The notes under the pieces were generated by a model. The model did no database searches. It was not told the origin of the DNA and saw only the letters and a program-made list of their open reading frames with translations. The position numbers and the translations under genes were made by a program. A stretch of 64,000 bases of DNA from Paludibacteraceae bacterium. GTDB lineage: Bacteria; Bacteroidota; Bacteroidia; Bacteroidales; Paludibacteraceae. Within the stretch, counting starts at the first letter, position 1. Each line of letters starts with the position of its first letter. Below, piece by piece: positions 53,545-61,654 of the stretch. Location: the NCBI GenBank assembly GCA_017630395.1, contig JAGBVI010000065.1, forward strand, positions 1-64,000, given 5' to 3'.

Positions 53545-54666
53545 ATGAAAATGAAGATTAAGTTAATAACGTTGTGCTTGTTTACAATGATAACAACACT
53601 ACAAGTAGTTGCCGTGGACGATATTTATTTTTCTACATCCGATGCAGAGGCAGAAAAGGTTGCCTATGACAAAAAACGCAAAGAGGAGGTAAATGAATTA
53701 CGTCAACAAACACTTGTGATTAAAGCGAAAGAGCAACAGTTGGTAAAAGCAATTGGAGATACTATCTATGTTGAGGATACGTCAATTGTCGATAACAATT
53801 ATTATATGGATACAATAGTTATTCTGGATGATGATGATTTTCAATATACTCGTAGATTAAATGCGTTCCATGATACTGATTATGAAATTTATGACGCTGC
53901 AAATGATGGTGTTAACCTCTATGTGGTAAATGATTTTGGATGGAATTATCCTTATTATGACTATTGGTCTTATAGAAATTGGAGATATGGTTATTTGTGG
54001 GGTTATCCATACTATTCTTACAACCCTTATTGGTATTGGGGACATAATTGTCATTATTATTGTCACCACCACCATCATCATAATCATCCGATTGCGAGAC
54101 CTTATCCGGAGTACAAACCATCTTTAGGGGGTGCTTCATCTGCGAGCAGAATTGGAGTTAGAACTTCTGGTAATAGACGTGTAGCATCTGCAAGTGCAGG
54201 AGGGGGTAGAACGAGTGTGGGAACTCGATCTACAGTAAGTAGAACCGGTTCGAGAGAGATTGTTCGTAGCGGAAGTGTAAGTAGTTCTCGTTCTTCATCC
54301 GGAGTAAGTGGAACTCCGCAAAGAAGTGTGACTCGTAGTTCTGGTTATTCTTCAGGAGGAAGTACAAGAAGTTCCGTCTATTCAGGAAGTGGCAGAACAA
54401 GAAGTTCATCAAGTTATTCTAGAGGAAGTAGTAGCTCTTCTTATTCTTCCAGTAGTCGTTCTTCAAGTGGATACTCTTCTGGAAGTTACTCTTCAGGAGG
54501 TAGCTATTCCGGCAGTCGTTCTTCCGGCAGTTACTCATCCGGTAGCTCTTCAAGCAGTCGTTCTTCCGGTAGTTACTCATCCGGTAGTTACTCATCCGGT
54601 GGCGGAGGTCGTTCATCAGGAGGTTACTCTGGTGGCGGAGGACGTTCTTCCGGCGGAAGGCGATAA
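53545..54666 (+). CDS. Secreted protein with aromatic/His-rich middle and Ser/Gly/Arg tail
   Basis: I do not recognise this 373-residue protein as a known family. It has a signal peptide (KLITLCLFTMITTLQVVA, cleavage about residue 23). A charged N-terminal part with coiled-coil character follows (30-70), then an acidic stretch ILDDDD near 93-97. A segment extraordinarily rich in Tyr and Trp covers residues 133-166. C169 and C173 lie close to a run of six His (174-179). The last 175 residues are Ser, Gly, Arg and Tyr in short repeats such as YSSGSYSSG. Such composition suggests an extracytoplasmic, metal-binding or adhesive/structural protein. It has its own strong promoter. Confidence 0.75.
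   Translation: MKMKIKLITLCLFTMITTLQVVAVDDIYFSTSDAEAEKVAYDKKRKEEVNELRQQTLVIKAKEQQLVKAIGDTIYVEDTSIVDNNYYMDTIVILDDDDFQYTRRLNAFHDTDYEIYDAANDGVNLYVVNDFGWNYPYYDYWSYRNWRYGYLWGYPYYSYNPYWYWGHNCHYYCHHHHHHNHPIARPYPEYKPSLGGASSASRIGVRTSGNRRVASASAGGGRTSVGTRSTVSRTGSREIVRSGSVSSSRSSSGVSGTPQRSVTRSSGYSSGGSTRSSVYSGSGRTRSSSSYSRGSSSSSYSSSSRSSSGYSSGSYSSGGSYSGSRSSGSYSSGSSSSSRSSGSYSSGSYSSGGGGRSSGGYSGGGGRSSGGRR
54270..54660 (+). repeat. Tandem low-complexity Ser/Gly repeat inside the secreted protein gene
   Basis: The DNA repeats units such as TACTCATCCGGTAG and CGTTCTTCCGGTAG with small changes. It encodes YSSGS, RSSGS and YSSGG units. Such repeats can expand or contract by slippage. Confidence 0.7.
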
Positions 54667-54707
54667 GTTGTAGTATAGTTTAATATTTAGAAATAAATCG
54701 ATAGAAT

Positions 54708-56135
54708 ATGAAAAGAATATTTTTAGCAATTAGTGCATTGGCTATCTCTTTTGCTACTTTTGCGCAAAGTGCGTATGACGCATTAAATCTTAGCCAAACC
54801 AATCCGGTATTAGGAACTGCGAGGTATTCTGCTATGGCAGGTGCATTGGGTGCATTGGGAGGTAATGTCTCAACAATGAAAGATAATCCGGCGGGATTAG
54901 GTATATACAGAAGTTTTGATATAACTTTTACCCCATCATTTTCTATAAATAATGATGGAGAGATGGATTTCAATCTAAATAATTTTGGATTGGTTGTTAA
55001 TTTTGGAAATAGGAATAAGAGTACTAAAGGTTATGTGACCTCTTCTTTGGGAGTATCCTTTAATCGTCTTAGAAATTATTCTCATTACAGTTCGTTGGCT
55101 GAAAGTTATATTCATGGTAAAAATGAATTTCCATCGATGACCGATAATATGGGAAGTATATTAACACCTGATTTGATTTACGATGAGGCTATTGATTTAG
55201 GCTTGATAGGTGAGGATGGAAATTCTCTGTTCGGGTATGACGAAAATGGAAATTCGCTTGAATTTGATAAGTCTTGGAAATTCAGTGAATCCGGTCGTAT
55301 CTATGAGTGGGACTTCTCATACGGAATGAACATTAGTAATCGTTTTTATTGGGGTGTTTCAATTGGGGCGCGCTCTGTGCGTTATTCACAAAAGTCAATG
55401 TATGATGAAGCTTGTGTAGATGGTTCATCGTGGTATTTGGATAATTATTATCAAGCTACAGGAATAGGTGCGAATTTTAAGGTAGGAGCTATTGCACGTG
55501 CTACAGATTGGTTAAGGATTGGTTTTGCATTCCATACTCCTACATTCTATGATATGGAAGATGAAAGTAATATAGAGTTCGATTATAATGGCCAATTTGC
55601 TGATGAGCCTAGCATAGCAAATGATTATTATGAGTATGCATTGCAAACACCGTTAAAATTGCAAGCTAGTTTAGGTTTTGTTATTGCTAAACGTGCGTTG
55701 ATTGGTGTTGAATATAATTTTGAAAACTTCAAGTCGATGCGTTTAGAGATGAATGACATGGTTGTGGAAGATGAGGGAAGAGTAATTAAAGATGAGATGA
55801 ACAAAAATAGTTCCCTTAAGATAGGTGCTGAAGTAAAGGTAATTGATGAGTTTTCATTGAGAGCAGGTTTTGCTTACGTAGGAAAACCTATGCAAACAAT
55901 TACTTCGGACTTGTCTGAAAATATTGGGCTTTACATACCAGTATCCGTACCAAAGACGTCTATGTATATAACAGGAGGTGCAGGTTATAGCGGAGAGCAT
56001 TTCTATTGTGATATAGCATATATTTATAATAATCAAAAGAGGGATTTATATGTTTCAATGCCTACAGATAAACCTACTTTGGATTTGAAATATGCAAATC
56101 ATGATATAATGGCTACTTTCGGATGGAAATTTTAG
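54708..56135 (+). CDS. FadL/OMPP1-like outer-membrane protein
   Basis: The 475-residue protein has a signal peptide (MKRIFLAISALAISFATFAQ). The mature start, SAYDALNLSQTNPVLGTARYSAM, is a Bacteroidota OMPP1/FadL-type signature. AGALGALGGNVSTMKDNPAGLG is the FadL S3-kink-like segment. The rest is a beta-barrel with aromatic strand ends, closing with MATFGWKF. FadL-type channels carry hydrophobic compounds across the outer membrane; the substrate here is unknown. It is 41 bases downstream of the His/Ser-rich protein gene and probably co-transcribed. A terminator follows. Confidence 0.85.
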   Translation: MKRIFLAISALAISFATFAQSAYDALNLSQTNPVLGTARYSAMAGALGALGGNVSTMKDNPAGLGIYRSFDITFTPSFSINNDGEMDFNLNNFGLVVNFGNRNKSTKGYVTSSLGVSFNRLRNYSHYSSLAESYIHGKNEFPSMTDNMGSILTPDLIYDEAIDLGLIGEDGNSLFGYDENGNSLEFDKSWKFSESGRIYEWDFSYGMNISNRFYWGVSIGARSVRYSQKSMYDEACVDGSSWYLDNYYQATGIGANFKVGAIARATDWLRIGFAFHTPTFYDMEDESNIEFDYNGQFADEPSIANDYYEYALQTPLKLQASLGFVIAKRALIGVEYNFENFKSMRLEMNDMVVEDEGRVIKDEMNKNSSLKIGAEVKVIDEFSLRAGFAYVGKPMQTITSDLSENIGLYIPVSVPKTSMYITGGAGYSGEHFYCDIAYIYNNQKRDLYVSMPTDKPTLDLKYANHDIMATFGWKF

Positions 56136-56158
56136 TTGGGTAAAAAGATAGAATAAGT

Positions 56159-56208
56159 GTCAGAATTAGCGAGTTGTAGTTTTCTTCTTGTTAATTCTGA
56201 CCTTTTTT
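56159..56208 (+). terminator. Rho-independent terminator after the FadL-like gene
   Basis: GTCAGAATTA and TAATTCTGAC form a perfect 10-bp stem around a 23-base loop, followed by CTTTTTT. Confidence 0.8.
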
Positions 56209-56280
56209 ATGTATTGGTATTTCTATTTGAAGATAATTTAAGGAGAGTTCTAAAGGTCTTTATTGTTAATGAAAAAATCT

Positions 56281-56640
56281 ATGGCAGAACATAATGAATT
56301 AGGAAAAATTGGAGAAGACGAAGCTATTGCATATCTCAAGTCTAAAGGATATTCTATTCTATATCGTAATTGGCGCAGTGGAAAATTTGAGTTAGATATT
56401 ATTGCTGAAAATGAAGAATATTTAGTTGTCGTTGAAGTTAAATCTCGGAAAGAAGGATATTTGTTGCATCCAATCGATAGCGTAGGAAAAAGTAAAATGC
56501 GAAATATTATTTTGGCTGCAGAGAAGTATATTTTTGCAAATGATGTTCAAAAGGAGACGCGCTTTGATATAATTTCAGTTGTTGTACAACCTCAAGGAAA
56601 GTTTTGCATTGAGCATATAGAGGATGCATTTCTACCCTAA
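56281..56640 (+). CDS. YraN family endonuclease-fold protein (UPF0102)
   Basis: The 119-residue protein has the restriction-endonuclease-like fold of the YraN family. It shows GKIGEDEAIAYLKSKGY at the start, then the FELDIIAENEEYLVVVEVKSR block near residue 40 (the D and E-x-K of the fold). The function of YraN is unsettled, with roles proposed in DNA processing. ATG 56281 gives the family N-terminus (MAEHNELGKIG); an in-frame ATG at 56269 is closer to an AAGGAG sequence. It has no clear operon partner. Confidence 0.88.
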   Translation: MAEHNELGKIGEDEAIAYLKSKGYSILYRNWRSGKFELDIIAENEEYLVVVEVKSRKEGYLLHPIDSVGKSKMRNIILAAEKYIFANDVQKETRFDIISVVVQPQGKFCIEHIEDAFLP

Positions 56641-56663
56641 CAATCAGATAATTTGAATATCTA

Positions 56664-57095
56664 TTAACGTCTTTTTTTGAAAAAATCTTTCATAATTGTG
56701 GAGCACTCTTCTTGTAGTACTCCTTTCGTTATTTGGCATTTGGGGTGAAGTGCATTGGGAGCAATGATTGAGAACCCCTTTTTTTCGTCTGATGTACCAT
56801 AGACAACTCGTTCTATTTGAGCCCATCCAATTGCCCCTGCACACATGGCACAAGGTTCTACAGTAACGTATAATGTACAGTCGCGGAGATATTTTCCTCC
56901 AAGAAATTCGCTAGCCATTGTTATAGCCTGCATTTCAGCGTGTGCGGTTACGTCATTTAAAGTTTCTGTCAAGTTGTGCGCTTGTGCGATAATTTGATTT
57001 TGGCATACAACGATGGCGCCGATGGGAATTTCATTTCTATTTGCTGCTATTTCGGCCTCTAGCAAAGCTATTTTCATGTAGTATTCGTCTGTCAT
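56664..57095 (-). CDS. tadA: tRNA-specific adenosine deaminase (nucleoside deaminase family)
   Basis: TadA converts adenosine at the wobble position of tRNA-Arg(ACG) to inosine. The 143-residue zinc enzyme has the HAE motif in DVTAHAEMQAI near residue 53 (zinc His and catalytic Glu). The PCAMC motif in YVTVEPCAMCAGAIG near residue 82 supplies the two Cys zinc ligands. The C-terminal YGTSDEKKGF is usual for bacterial TadA. Members acting on free bases or nucleosides look similar, so the tRNA role is likely but not certain. The ATG overlaps the stop of the upstream small gene by four bases. Confidence 0.9.
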   Translation of the reverse strand: MTDEYYMKIALLEAEIAANRNEIPIGAIVVCQNQIIAQAHNLTETLNDVTAHAEMQAITMASEFLGGKYLRDCTLYVTVEPCAMCAGAIGWAQIERVVYGTSDEKKGFSIIAPNALHPKCQITKGVLQEECSTIMKDFFKKRR

Positions 57096-57325
57096 CTCAT
57101 CTCTTTTTCTGAAAATAGAGTAGGTGCATCCTCTTCAAATTTTTTTAAAATTGCAGACATTAAAGTTTCTCTAATCAATTTGCTTTTGTTAGTTATGTTA
57201 TATTCTTCAAAAAAACGATTGAGCACCTTGAACTCCTTTTCGTTAAGTGCGATGTGCAAACGATGAATCCGATTCATATTATCGGCGTTTGACGGAGTTG
57301 TTTCTTTTATTTTGCCTTTGGTCAT
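57092..57325 (-). CDS. Small ribbon-helix-helix-like protein coupled to tadA
   Basis: The 77-residue protein is basic at its N-terminus. It contains IHRLHIALNEKEFKVLNRFF followed by NITNKSKLIRETLMSAIL, the pattern of a ribbon-helix-helix DNA-binding fold (strand, helix, then S-K-x-x-R-E-T helix). Similar small proteins occur as transcription regulators or relaxosome accessory proteins. It overlaps tadA by ATGA, so the two are translated together. The ORF is open to 57361, but ATG 57325 is preferred. It has no mobilisation genes nearby. The role is unknown. Confidence 0.6.
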   Translation of the reverse strand: MTKGKIKETTPSNADNMNRIHRLHIALNEKEFKVLNRFFEEYNITNKSKLIRETLMSAILKKFEEDAPTLFSEKEMR

Positions 57326-57414
57326 GAGTAGAGAAAGATTTGTGTATCGAAATCTACGCATAAAGCTATTACACTTTATGGTAAATTTCGATATACAACT
57401 ATTGTTTTATTCGA

Positions 57415-58089
57415 TTACTTGATAATAATTAGCTCATTATTATTCCTTTCAAGTTGAGTTTGAAGAATTTTTACATTGTTTTCTGCTTGTACCAACTCTT
57501 GTTGAAGACGTTCTAATTCAGCTTTTGTTGCCTTTTCTGCTTCAACCGCTTTTTCAATAGCTTTTACATCTTTTTGATATCCATTTCTTATGCTATTTAG
57601 CTCTGAGTCAGATGTAATTCTGTTTCCTTGCATAAAATTGTTAGCAAATCCTTCTTCAGAACTATTTCTGACAATAACCCCTTTTTCCGGAGAAGCATAG
57701 ATAAAGTTGAAACTACCATCTTTTTCTATGTGTTGTACGATACCAACTTGTGTTGCGGTTTTGGTATTTTGACCATCGTGAAAAAATACGATATCTCCTG
57801 CTTCTAAGTTTTTAGGTTTTTTAATTTTGTTACCGGTTTTAAACAAATTTTCTTTTTCGTAAGGAACATCCAATCCAACTTGTTTGTAGGCATATACGAT
57901 TAGACCTGTGGCATCGAAAGATTCTTCTCCTTTAGCTCCTTCAGCGTATGGTTTTTGTTGTTGTTGAAGAATAGCTACCATCATTTGGTTGATGTTTTGA
58001 GATTTAGCATTAAGGACATCCAAGCGAGTTGCTGCAAATGTAGTGCTGCACGATAGAAGTGCAGAGACGATCATTAATTTTACTTTCAT
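57415..58089 (-). CDS. NlpC/P60-fold protein lacking catalytic Cys and His, with coiled-coil tail
   Basis: The 224-residue secreted protein has a signal peptide (KLMIVSALLSCSTTFA) and an NlpC/P60 domain (about 25-150). The domain is recognisable from FDATGLIVYAYKQVGLDVPYE, LEAGDIVFFHDG and a GIVQHIEKDGSFNFIYASPEKGV block. In active peptidoglycan endopeptidases the first block reads D-C-S-G and the other begins with H-V-G-I. Here the Cys is Ala60 (codon 57912-57910, GCC) and the His is Gln114. The protein is therefore probably not a hydrolase but a cell-wall-binding or regulatory pseudoenzyme. Residues 160-220 form a heptad-rich coiled coil. It is a single gene. Confidence 0.82.
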   Translation of the reverse strand: MKVKLMIVSALLSCSTTFAATRLDVLNAKSQNINQMMVAILQQQQKPYAEGAKGEESFDATGLIVYAYKQVGLDVPYEKENLFKTGNKIKKPKNLEAGDIVFFHDGQNTKTATQVGIVQHIEKDGSFNFIYASPEKGVIVRNSSEEGFANNFMQGNRITSDSELNSIRNGYQKDVKAIEKAVEAEKATKAELERLQQELVQAENNVKILQTQLERNNNELIIIK

Positions 58090-58391
58090 TTTTTTTCTTT
58101 TTTCGTTCTAAATAATAATACAACTTAAAATACTACTTTCTTCTCTATTCTTGGGAGAGAATATAGGTAACTTCTATAAATTACGATTTGTAAATATTTT
58201 GTTTCGACTCTTATTTTAGGAGCTTTTGAAACCATTATGTTTATTTCGTTTATATTCTTTTTCCCTTTTAATATAATCAAACTAAACAAAGTTTCTCCAA
58301 AGGTCCTCTTCCTCAATTTATAGATAATTTCAATTCGTGTGCGAATAGCCTGTATATAGCAGTCTAAACACGTAGAATTACATACCAATGA

Positions 58392-58422
58392 CAAAAGTAA
58401 TTAATTAGTAGTAAATACCAAA
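58392..58422 (-). promoter_or_regulatory. Putative promoter 300 bases upstream of the NlpC/P60-like gene
   Basis: On the minus strand TTTG (58422-58419), 19 bases and TACTTTTG (58399-58392) match the Bacteroidota consensus. The next gene on that strand starts at 58089, so the leader would be almost 300 bases long. An ORF (58394-58125) lies inside, but it starts at the promoter and does not look like a protein. The remaining spacer up to 58590 shows no other feature. Confidence 0.45.
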
Positions 58423-58589
58423 TCTTTATCTTGGATTTTTTTGTACGGGGATATATGTTACTTTTGAGAGGCGTTTAAGCGATTTTTATCCCTCTCTTTT
58501 GATATCTATTCTAAAGAGTGTTGAAATATATGCAGAATTTTCATCAATAACTCTTTTTAGCGAGGTTTTCTATATTCATTTCTTTATTG

Positions 58590-58597
58590 TATATTTG
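58590..58597 (+). promoter_or_regulatory. cysS promoter -7 box
   Basis: TATATTTG matches TAnnTTTG 24 bases before the cysS start. The -33 position holds only a T-rich stretch. Confidence 0.55.
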
Positions 58598-58620
58598 CAA
58601 GAGAATAATTTAGAATAAAA

Positions 58621-60087
58621 ATGGAACATAAATTAAAAGTTTACAATACATTAAGTAGAAAAAAAGAGTTGTTTGAACCCCTTAATTCGCCTCATGTAGG
58701 GATGTACGTATGTGGTCCTACAGTTTATGGAGATGGGCATTTAGGTCATGCAAGACCGGCAATTACTTTTGATGTTTTATTTCGTTTTTTGAAGCATCTG
58801 GGTTATCAAGTTCGTTATGTTCGCAATATTACAGATGTTGGTCATTTAGAGCATGATATGGATGAAGGCGAAGATAAAATCGCCAAAAAAGCGAGATTAG
58901 AGCAAAAGGAGCCTATGGAGGTTGTTCAATATTATTTGAACAGATATCACCATGCCATGGAGCGTTTGAATGTTCTTCCTCCGAGCATAGAACCTCATGC
59001 CTCCGGTCATATTATTGAGCAAATAGAATTTGTTCAAAAGATATTGGATGCCGGTTATGCGTACGAGAGTGAGGGGTCTGTGTATTTTGATGTTCGCAAA
59101 TATAACGCAGATCATCATTATGGGAAATTATCAGGTAGGAATATCGATGATTTGTTAGAAACAACACGTAGTTTGGACGGACAAGATGAAAAACGATGTT
59201 CATTAGATTTTGCGTTATGGAAGAAAGCGCAACCCGTCCATATCATGAGGTGGCCATCGCCTTGGAGTGATGGATTTCCGGGTTGGCACATGGAGTGTTC
59301 TGCCATGGGAACAAAATATTTGGGAGAAGAGTTTGATATCCACGGTGGAGGAATGGATTTGGTATTCCCTCATCATGAATGTGAAATCGCTCAGTCAACA
59401 GCAGCATTAGGAAAGGAAACTGTGCACTATTGGATGCATAACAATATGATTACCATTAATGGTCAGAAAATGGGAAAATCATTGGGGAATTTTATTACGT
59501 TGGATGAGTTTTTTACCGGGAATCACCAACTTTTGGCGCAAGCCTATCATCCAATGACTATTCGTTTCTTTATTTTGCAAGCTCATTACCGAAGCACAGT
59601 AGATTTCAGTAATGAAGCATTGCAAGCATCAGAAAAGGGTTTGGCAAGATTGATGGATGCATATGCTCGCTTGAAACGAATAACTCCTACTAAAGAGTCC
59701 TCTGTTGAAGTTGCCGACTTGAGAGCAAAATGTGAGGAGGCGATGTGTGATGATTTAAATACTCCTATGGTAATTTCTTACTTCTTTGAAGTGGCAAAGA
59801 CAATTAATTTGGTGGCAGATGGGAAAGCAACTTTGTCTGAGAGTGATGTGACTGAGTTGAAAGAGTTGTTCCAAATTTATTTACAGGATCTTTTGGGGCT
59901 TGATTTGGAGGGCGCATCAGATTCAAGTAGTGACGCATATAAAGGTGCTGTGGATTTATTGTTGGAAATCAGAAAAAACGCCAAAGAGAATAAAGATTGG
60001 GCTACAAGTGACAAGATTCGTAATGAGTTGACTGCATTGGGATTCAATGTGAAAGATACAAAAGATGGTTACGAGTGGTCTTTATAA
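58621..60087 (+). CDS. cysS: Cysteinyl-tRNA synthetase
   Basis: This class I synthetase charges tRNA-Cys. The 488 residues contain [17 protein letters not shown] (first zinc Cys and the HIGH motif) near residue 30. The further zinc ligands are in HMECSAMG and [11 protein letters not shown] near residues 225 and 250. The KMSKS-type [12 protein letters not shown] lies near residue 282. The DALR domain is C-terminal (about 345-430). The length is normal. It is followed by a membrane acyltransferase gene 30 bases downstream of its stop, which may be co-transcribed. Confidence 0.98.
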   Translation: MEHKLKVYNTLSRKKELFEPLNSPHVGMYVCGPTVYGDGHLGHARPAITFDVLFRFLKHLGYQVRYVRNITDVGHLEHDMDEGEDKIAKKARLEQKEPMEVVQYYLNRYHHAMERLNVLPPSIEPHASGHIIEQIEFVQKILDAGYAYESEGSVYFDVRKYNADHHYGKLSGRNIDDLLETTRSLDGQDEKRCSLDFALWKKAQPVHIMRWPSPWSDGFPGWHMECSAMGTKYLGEEFDIHGGGMDLVFPHHECEIAQSTAALGKETVHYWMHNNMITINGQKMGKSLGNFITLDEFFTGNHQLLAQAYHPMTIRFFILQAHYRSTVDFSNEALQASEKGLARLMDAYARLKRITPTKESSVEVADLRAKCEEAMCDDLNTPMVISYFFEVAKTINLVADGKATLSESDVTELKELFQIYLQDLLGLDLEGASDSSSDAYKGAVDLLLEIRKNAKENKDWATSDKIRNELTALGFNVKDTKDGYEWSL

Positions 60088-60117
60088 GCAAGTTGTTTGA
60101 AGGAGGAGATTAAATAT

Positions 60118-61188
60118 ATGAATGTGGCAAGGGGGATTTTAATCTCCCTTGTTGTTATTGGTCATATCGAGATTCCAACCAATATATCTCGATTTATTTA
60201 TCTTTTTCATATTGCTGCCCTCTTTTTTATTAGTGGTTATTTTTCAACGGTAGATGTCACCTCTTGGCGAACGTCTTGCGTTTCATGTTTAAAAAGAGTT
60301 GGGAAGTTATACCTCTATTACCTTACGTATGAAGTCTTGTTTTTATTGTTTAAAAATCTCTTTTTTAAGTTGGGTTTTTATGCAGAAGGTGTGGTGTACG
60401 GAGGAAAAATGATTCATCCGGACACATGGTCTGGTATAGCAAAAAATTTTGCATTAATTGTTATTGGAATGGGGAGAGAAGTGATGGCTTCCGCTTTTTG
60501 GTACTTTATTTCATTGATTTTTACTATCGTAATTTTTACTTTTATTCGGTTTGTGGTTGTTAGACAGTCGCTGATTAAACCAGAGAGGTTAGAGTTGCTG
60601 TTGATTTTTTTTGTTTTTTCTCTGGGTTGTGTCTGTAACCATTGGAATATTTACTTACCTCGAATTGCCCCCGCATGCACTTTAATTTTGCCTTTCTATT
60701 GGGGATATTTGCAGGCAGAAGGAAGAATGAATGTGAAGTTTAATAACCTCATCGTATTGTTATTATCTTTCATAGGATTGGTTATATTGTCTAATTATGG
60801 GTCGATATCGATGAATGCCAATATGTTTCCCAATCCCCTCTTTTTCGTTTTGGCGACCTTCTGTGGCATTTACATGACAATAGCAACTTCTAAGTTGATA
60901 GAAGTTCGTTGTGGTTTCATTACAGACGTTTTTCGATACATAGGGAAAAGTTCCGTTGCTGTTATGATATTTCATATCTTTTCTTTTAAGATGGTTTTCC
61001 TTTTACAATACCTTATGGGAGAAATTCCATATTCTGCAGTAAGTCAGCTGTTAGGTAATCCTAATGGATCAATTCTCTGGTTTCTATTGTTTCTTTTATC
61101 GGGAATCTATTTTTCGATATTCTTATTTAGAGGTGTGGAAAAATTACTTTCTGTTTTAGGTACACAGATAAAGAATGTGTTAAGATAA
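60118..61188 (+). CDS. Acyltransferase family 3 membrane protein
   Basis: The 356-residue protein has about ten membrane helices. It begins with MNVARGILISLVVIGHIEIP, the R-G-x-x-x-x-x-V-V-x-x-H signature of the OafA/NodX acyltransferase 3 family, in which the His is catalytic. Such enzymes O-acetylate or acylate sugars of LPS, capsule or other surface glycans using acyl-CoA. The WGYLQAEGRMN and GKSSVAVMIFHIFSF segments agree with the family. ATG 60118 follows an AAGGAGG sequence at 60102-60108, one of the few Shine-Dalgarno-like sites here. The ORF is open from 60097. Confidence 0.85.
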   Translation: MNVARGILISLVVIGHIEIPTNISRFIYLFHIAALFFISGYFSTVDVTSWRTSCVSCLKRVGKLYLYYLTYEVLFLLFKNLFFKLGFYAEGVVYGGKMIHPDTWSGIAKNFALIVIGMGREVMASAFWYFISLIFTIVIFTFIRFVVVRQSLIKPERLELLLIFFVFSLGCVCNHWNIYLPRIAPACTLILPFYWGYLQAEGRMNVKFNNLIVLLLSFIGLVILSNYGSISMNANMFPNPLFFVLATFCGIYMTIATSKLIEVRCGFITDVFRYIGKSSVAVMIFHIFSFKMVFLLQYLMGEIPYSAVSQLLGNPNGSILWFLLFLLSGIYFSIFLFRGVEKLLSVLGTQIKNVLR

Positions 61189-61199
61189 TATCAATAACT

Positions 61200-61550
61200 T
61201 TTATGACAGAATCGACTTCAATGCCTTCTGTATAAGAGATTGTGACATCTTGTAGTATCCATTGATCTGCTCTCCGATGAGCAAGAAAGCCTGGTGGCTA
61301 TATGATACGTTATTTCATGGAGAGTGTCAGTCTGCAGAAAATTTTCGTTATCTTGACAAACTATACAATAGCCTGCAGGAACTTGTTCAGGAGGTCTGTG
61401 TGAGATATACCGGAGGATAATGACACGATAACAAAACATCTTTGCCTCACTATGGAGAGGGAGGTCCATATCATATCTCATCGACACTGATGACTGGTTA
61501 GAACTCTGATTTGGGTGACGCGAGGATAAAGTCTGGAAATAATATAAAAC
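61200..61550. other. Higher-GC patch of unknown origin (possible gene remnants)
   Basis: This stretch between the acyltransferase and the CotH protein is clearly richer in G and C than its flanks. The plus strand has a 50-codon frame from ATG 61277 (MSKKAWWLYDTLFHGE, then FRYLDKLYNSLQELVQEV) that ends at 61424. A +1 shift lets it continue for about 26 codons. The minus strand has a 36-codon open stretch ending in TAA at 61202-61204 (FLLIGEQINGYYKMSQSLIQ). These look like fragments of one or two lost genes, perhaps from a mobile element. I do not recognise them. Confidence 0.35.
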
Positions 61551-61570
61551 GTAATTTATTGAAGTTGTCT

Positions 61571-61617
61571 AAAAAAAGATGGATTTAGGCGTTTGCAATA
61601 AATACCTAATCCATCTT
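61571..61617 (-). terminator. Terminator of the CotH/LTD gene
   Basis: On the minus strand AAGATGGATTAGG and CCTAAATCCATCT pair with one mismatch around a 15-base loop and are followed by a run of seven T. It lies 38 bases after the stop. Confidence 0.88.
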
Positions 61618-61654
61618 CGTAGGTAACAAGATAATAATATCTCCTTAATCTTTA

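Noticed and set aside
54052-54090. Run of His codons that could suggest an engineered tag
   Set aside because: The run is internal, uses mixed CAC/CAT codons and lies within a natural aromatic-rich segment followed by native sequence.
54270-54660. CRISPR-like array
   Set aside because: The repeats are contiguous, in frame with a protein and without unique spacers.
54389-54673. 94-codon alternative plus-strand frame rich in Val, Pro and His
   Set aside because: It is the out-of-frame reading of the Ser/Gly repeat tract; its regularity comes from the DNA repeats.
58125-58394. 89-codon minus-strand frame in the cysS-NlpC spacer
   Set aside because: Its start coincides with the promoter box and the translation shows no domain-like pattern.
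61277-61424. Possible transposase gene
   Set aside because: Only about 50 codons are open, no DDE or other catalytic motif is visible and no terminal inverted repeats were found, so it is listed only as a patch of unknown origin.
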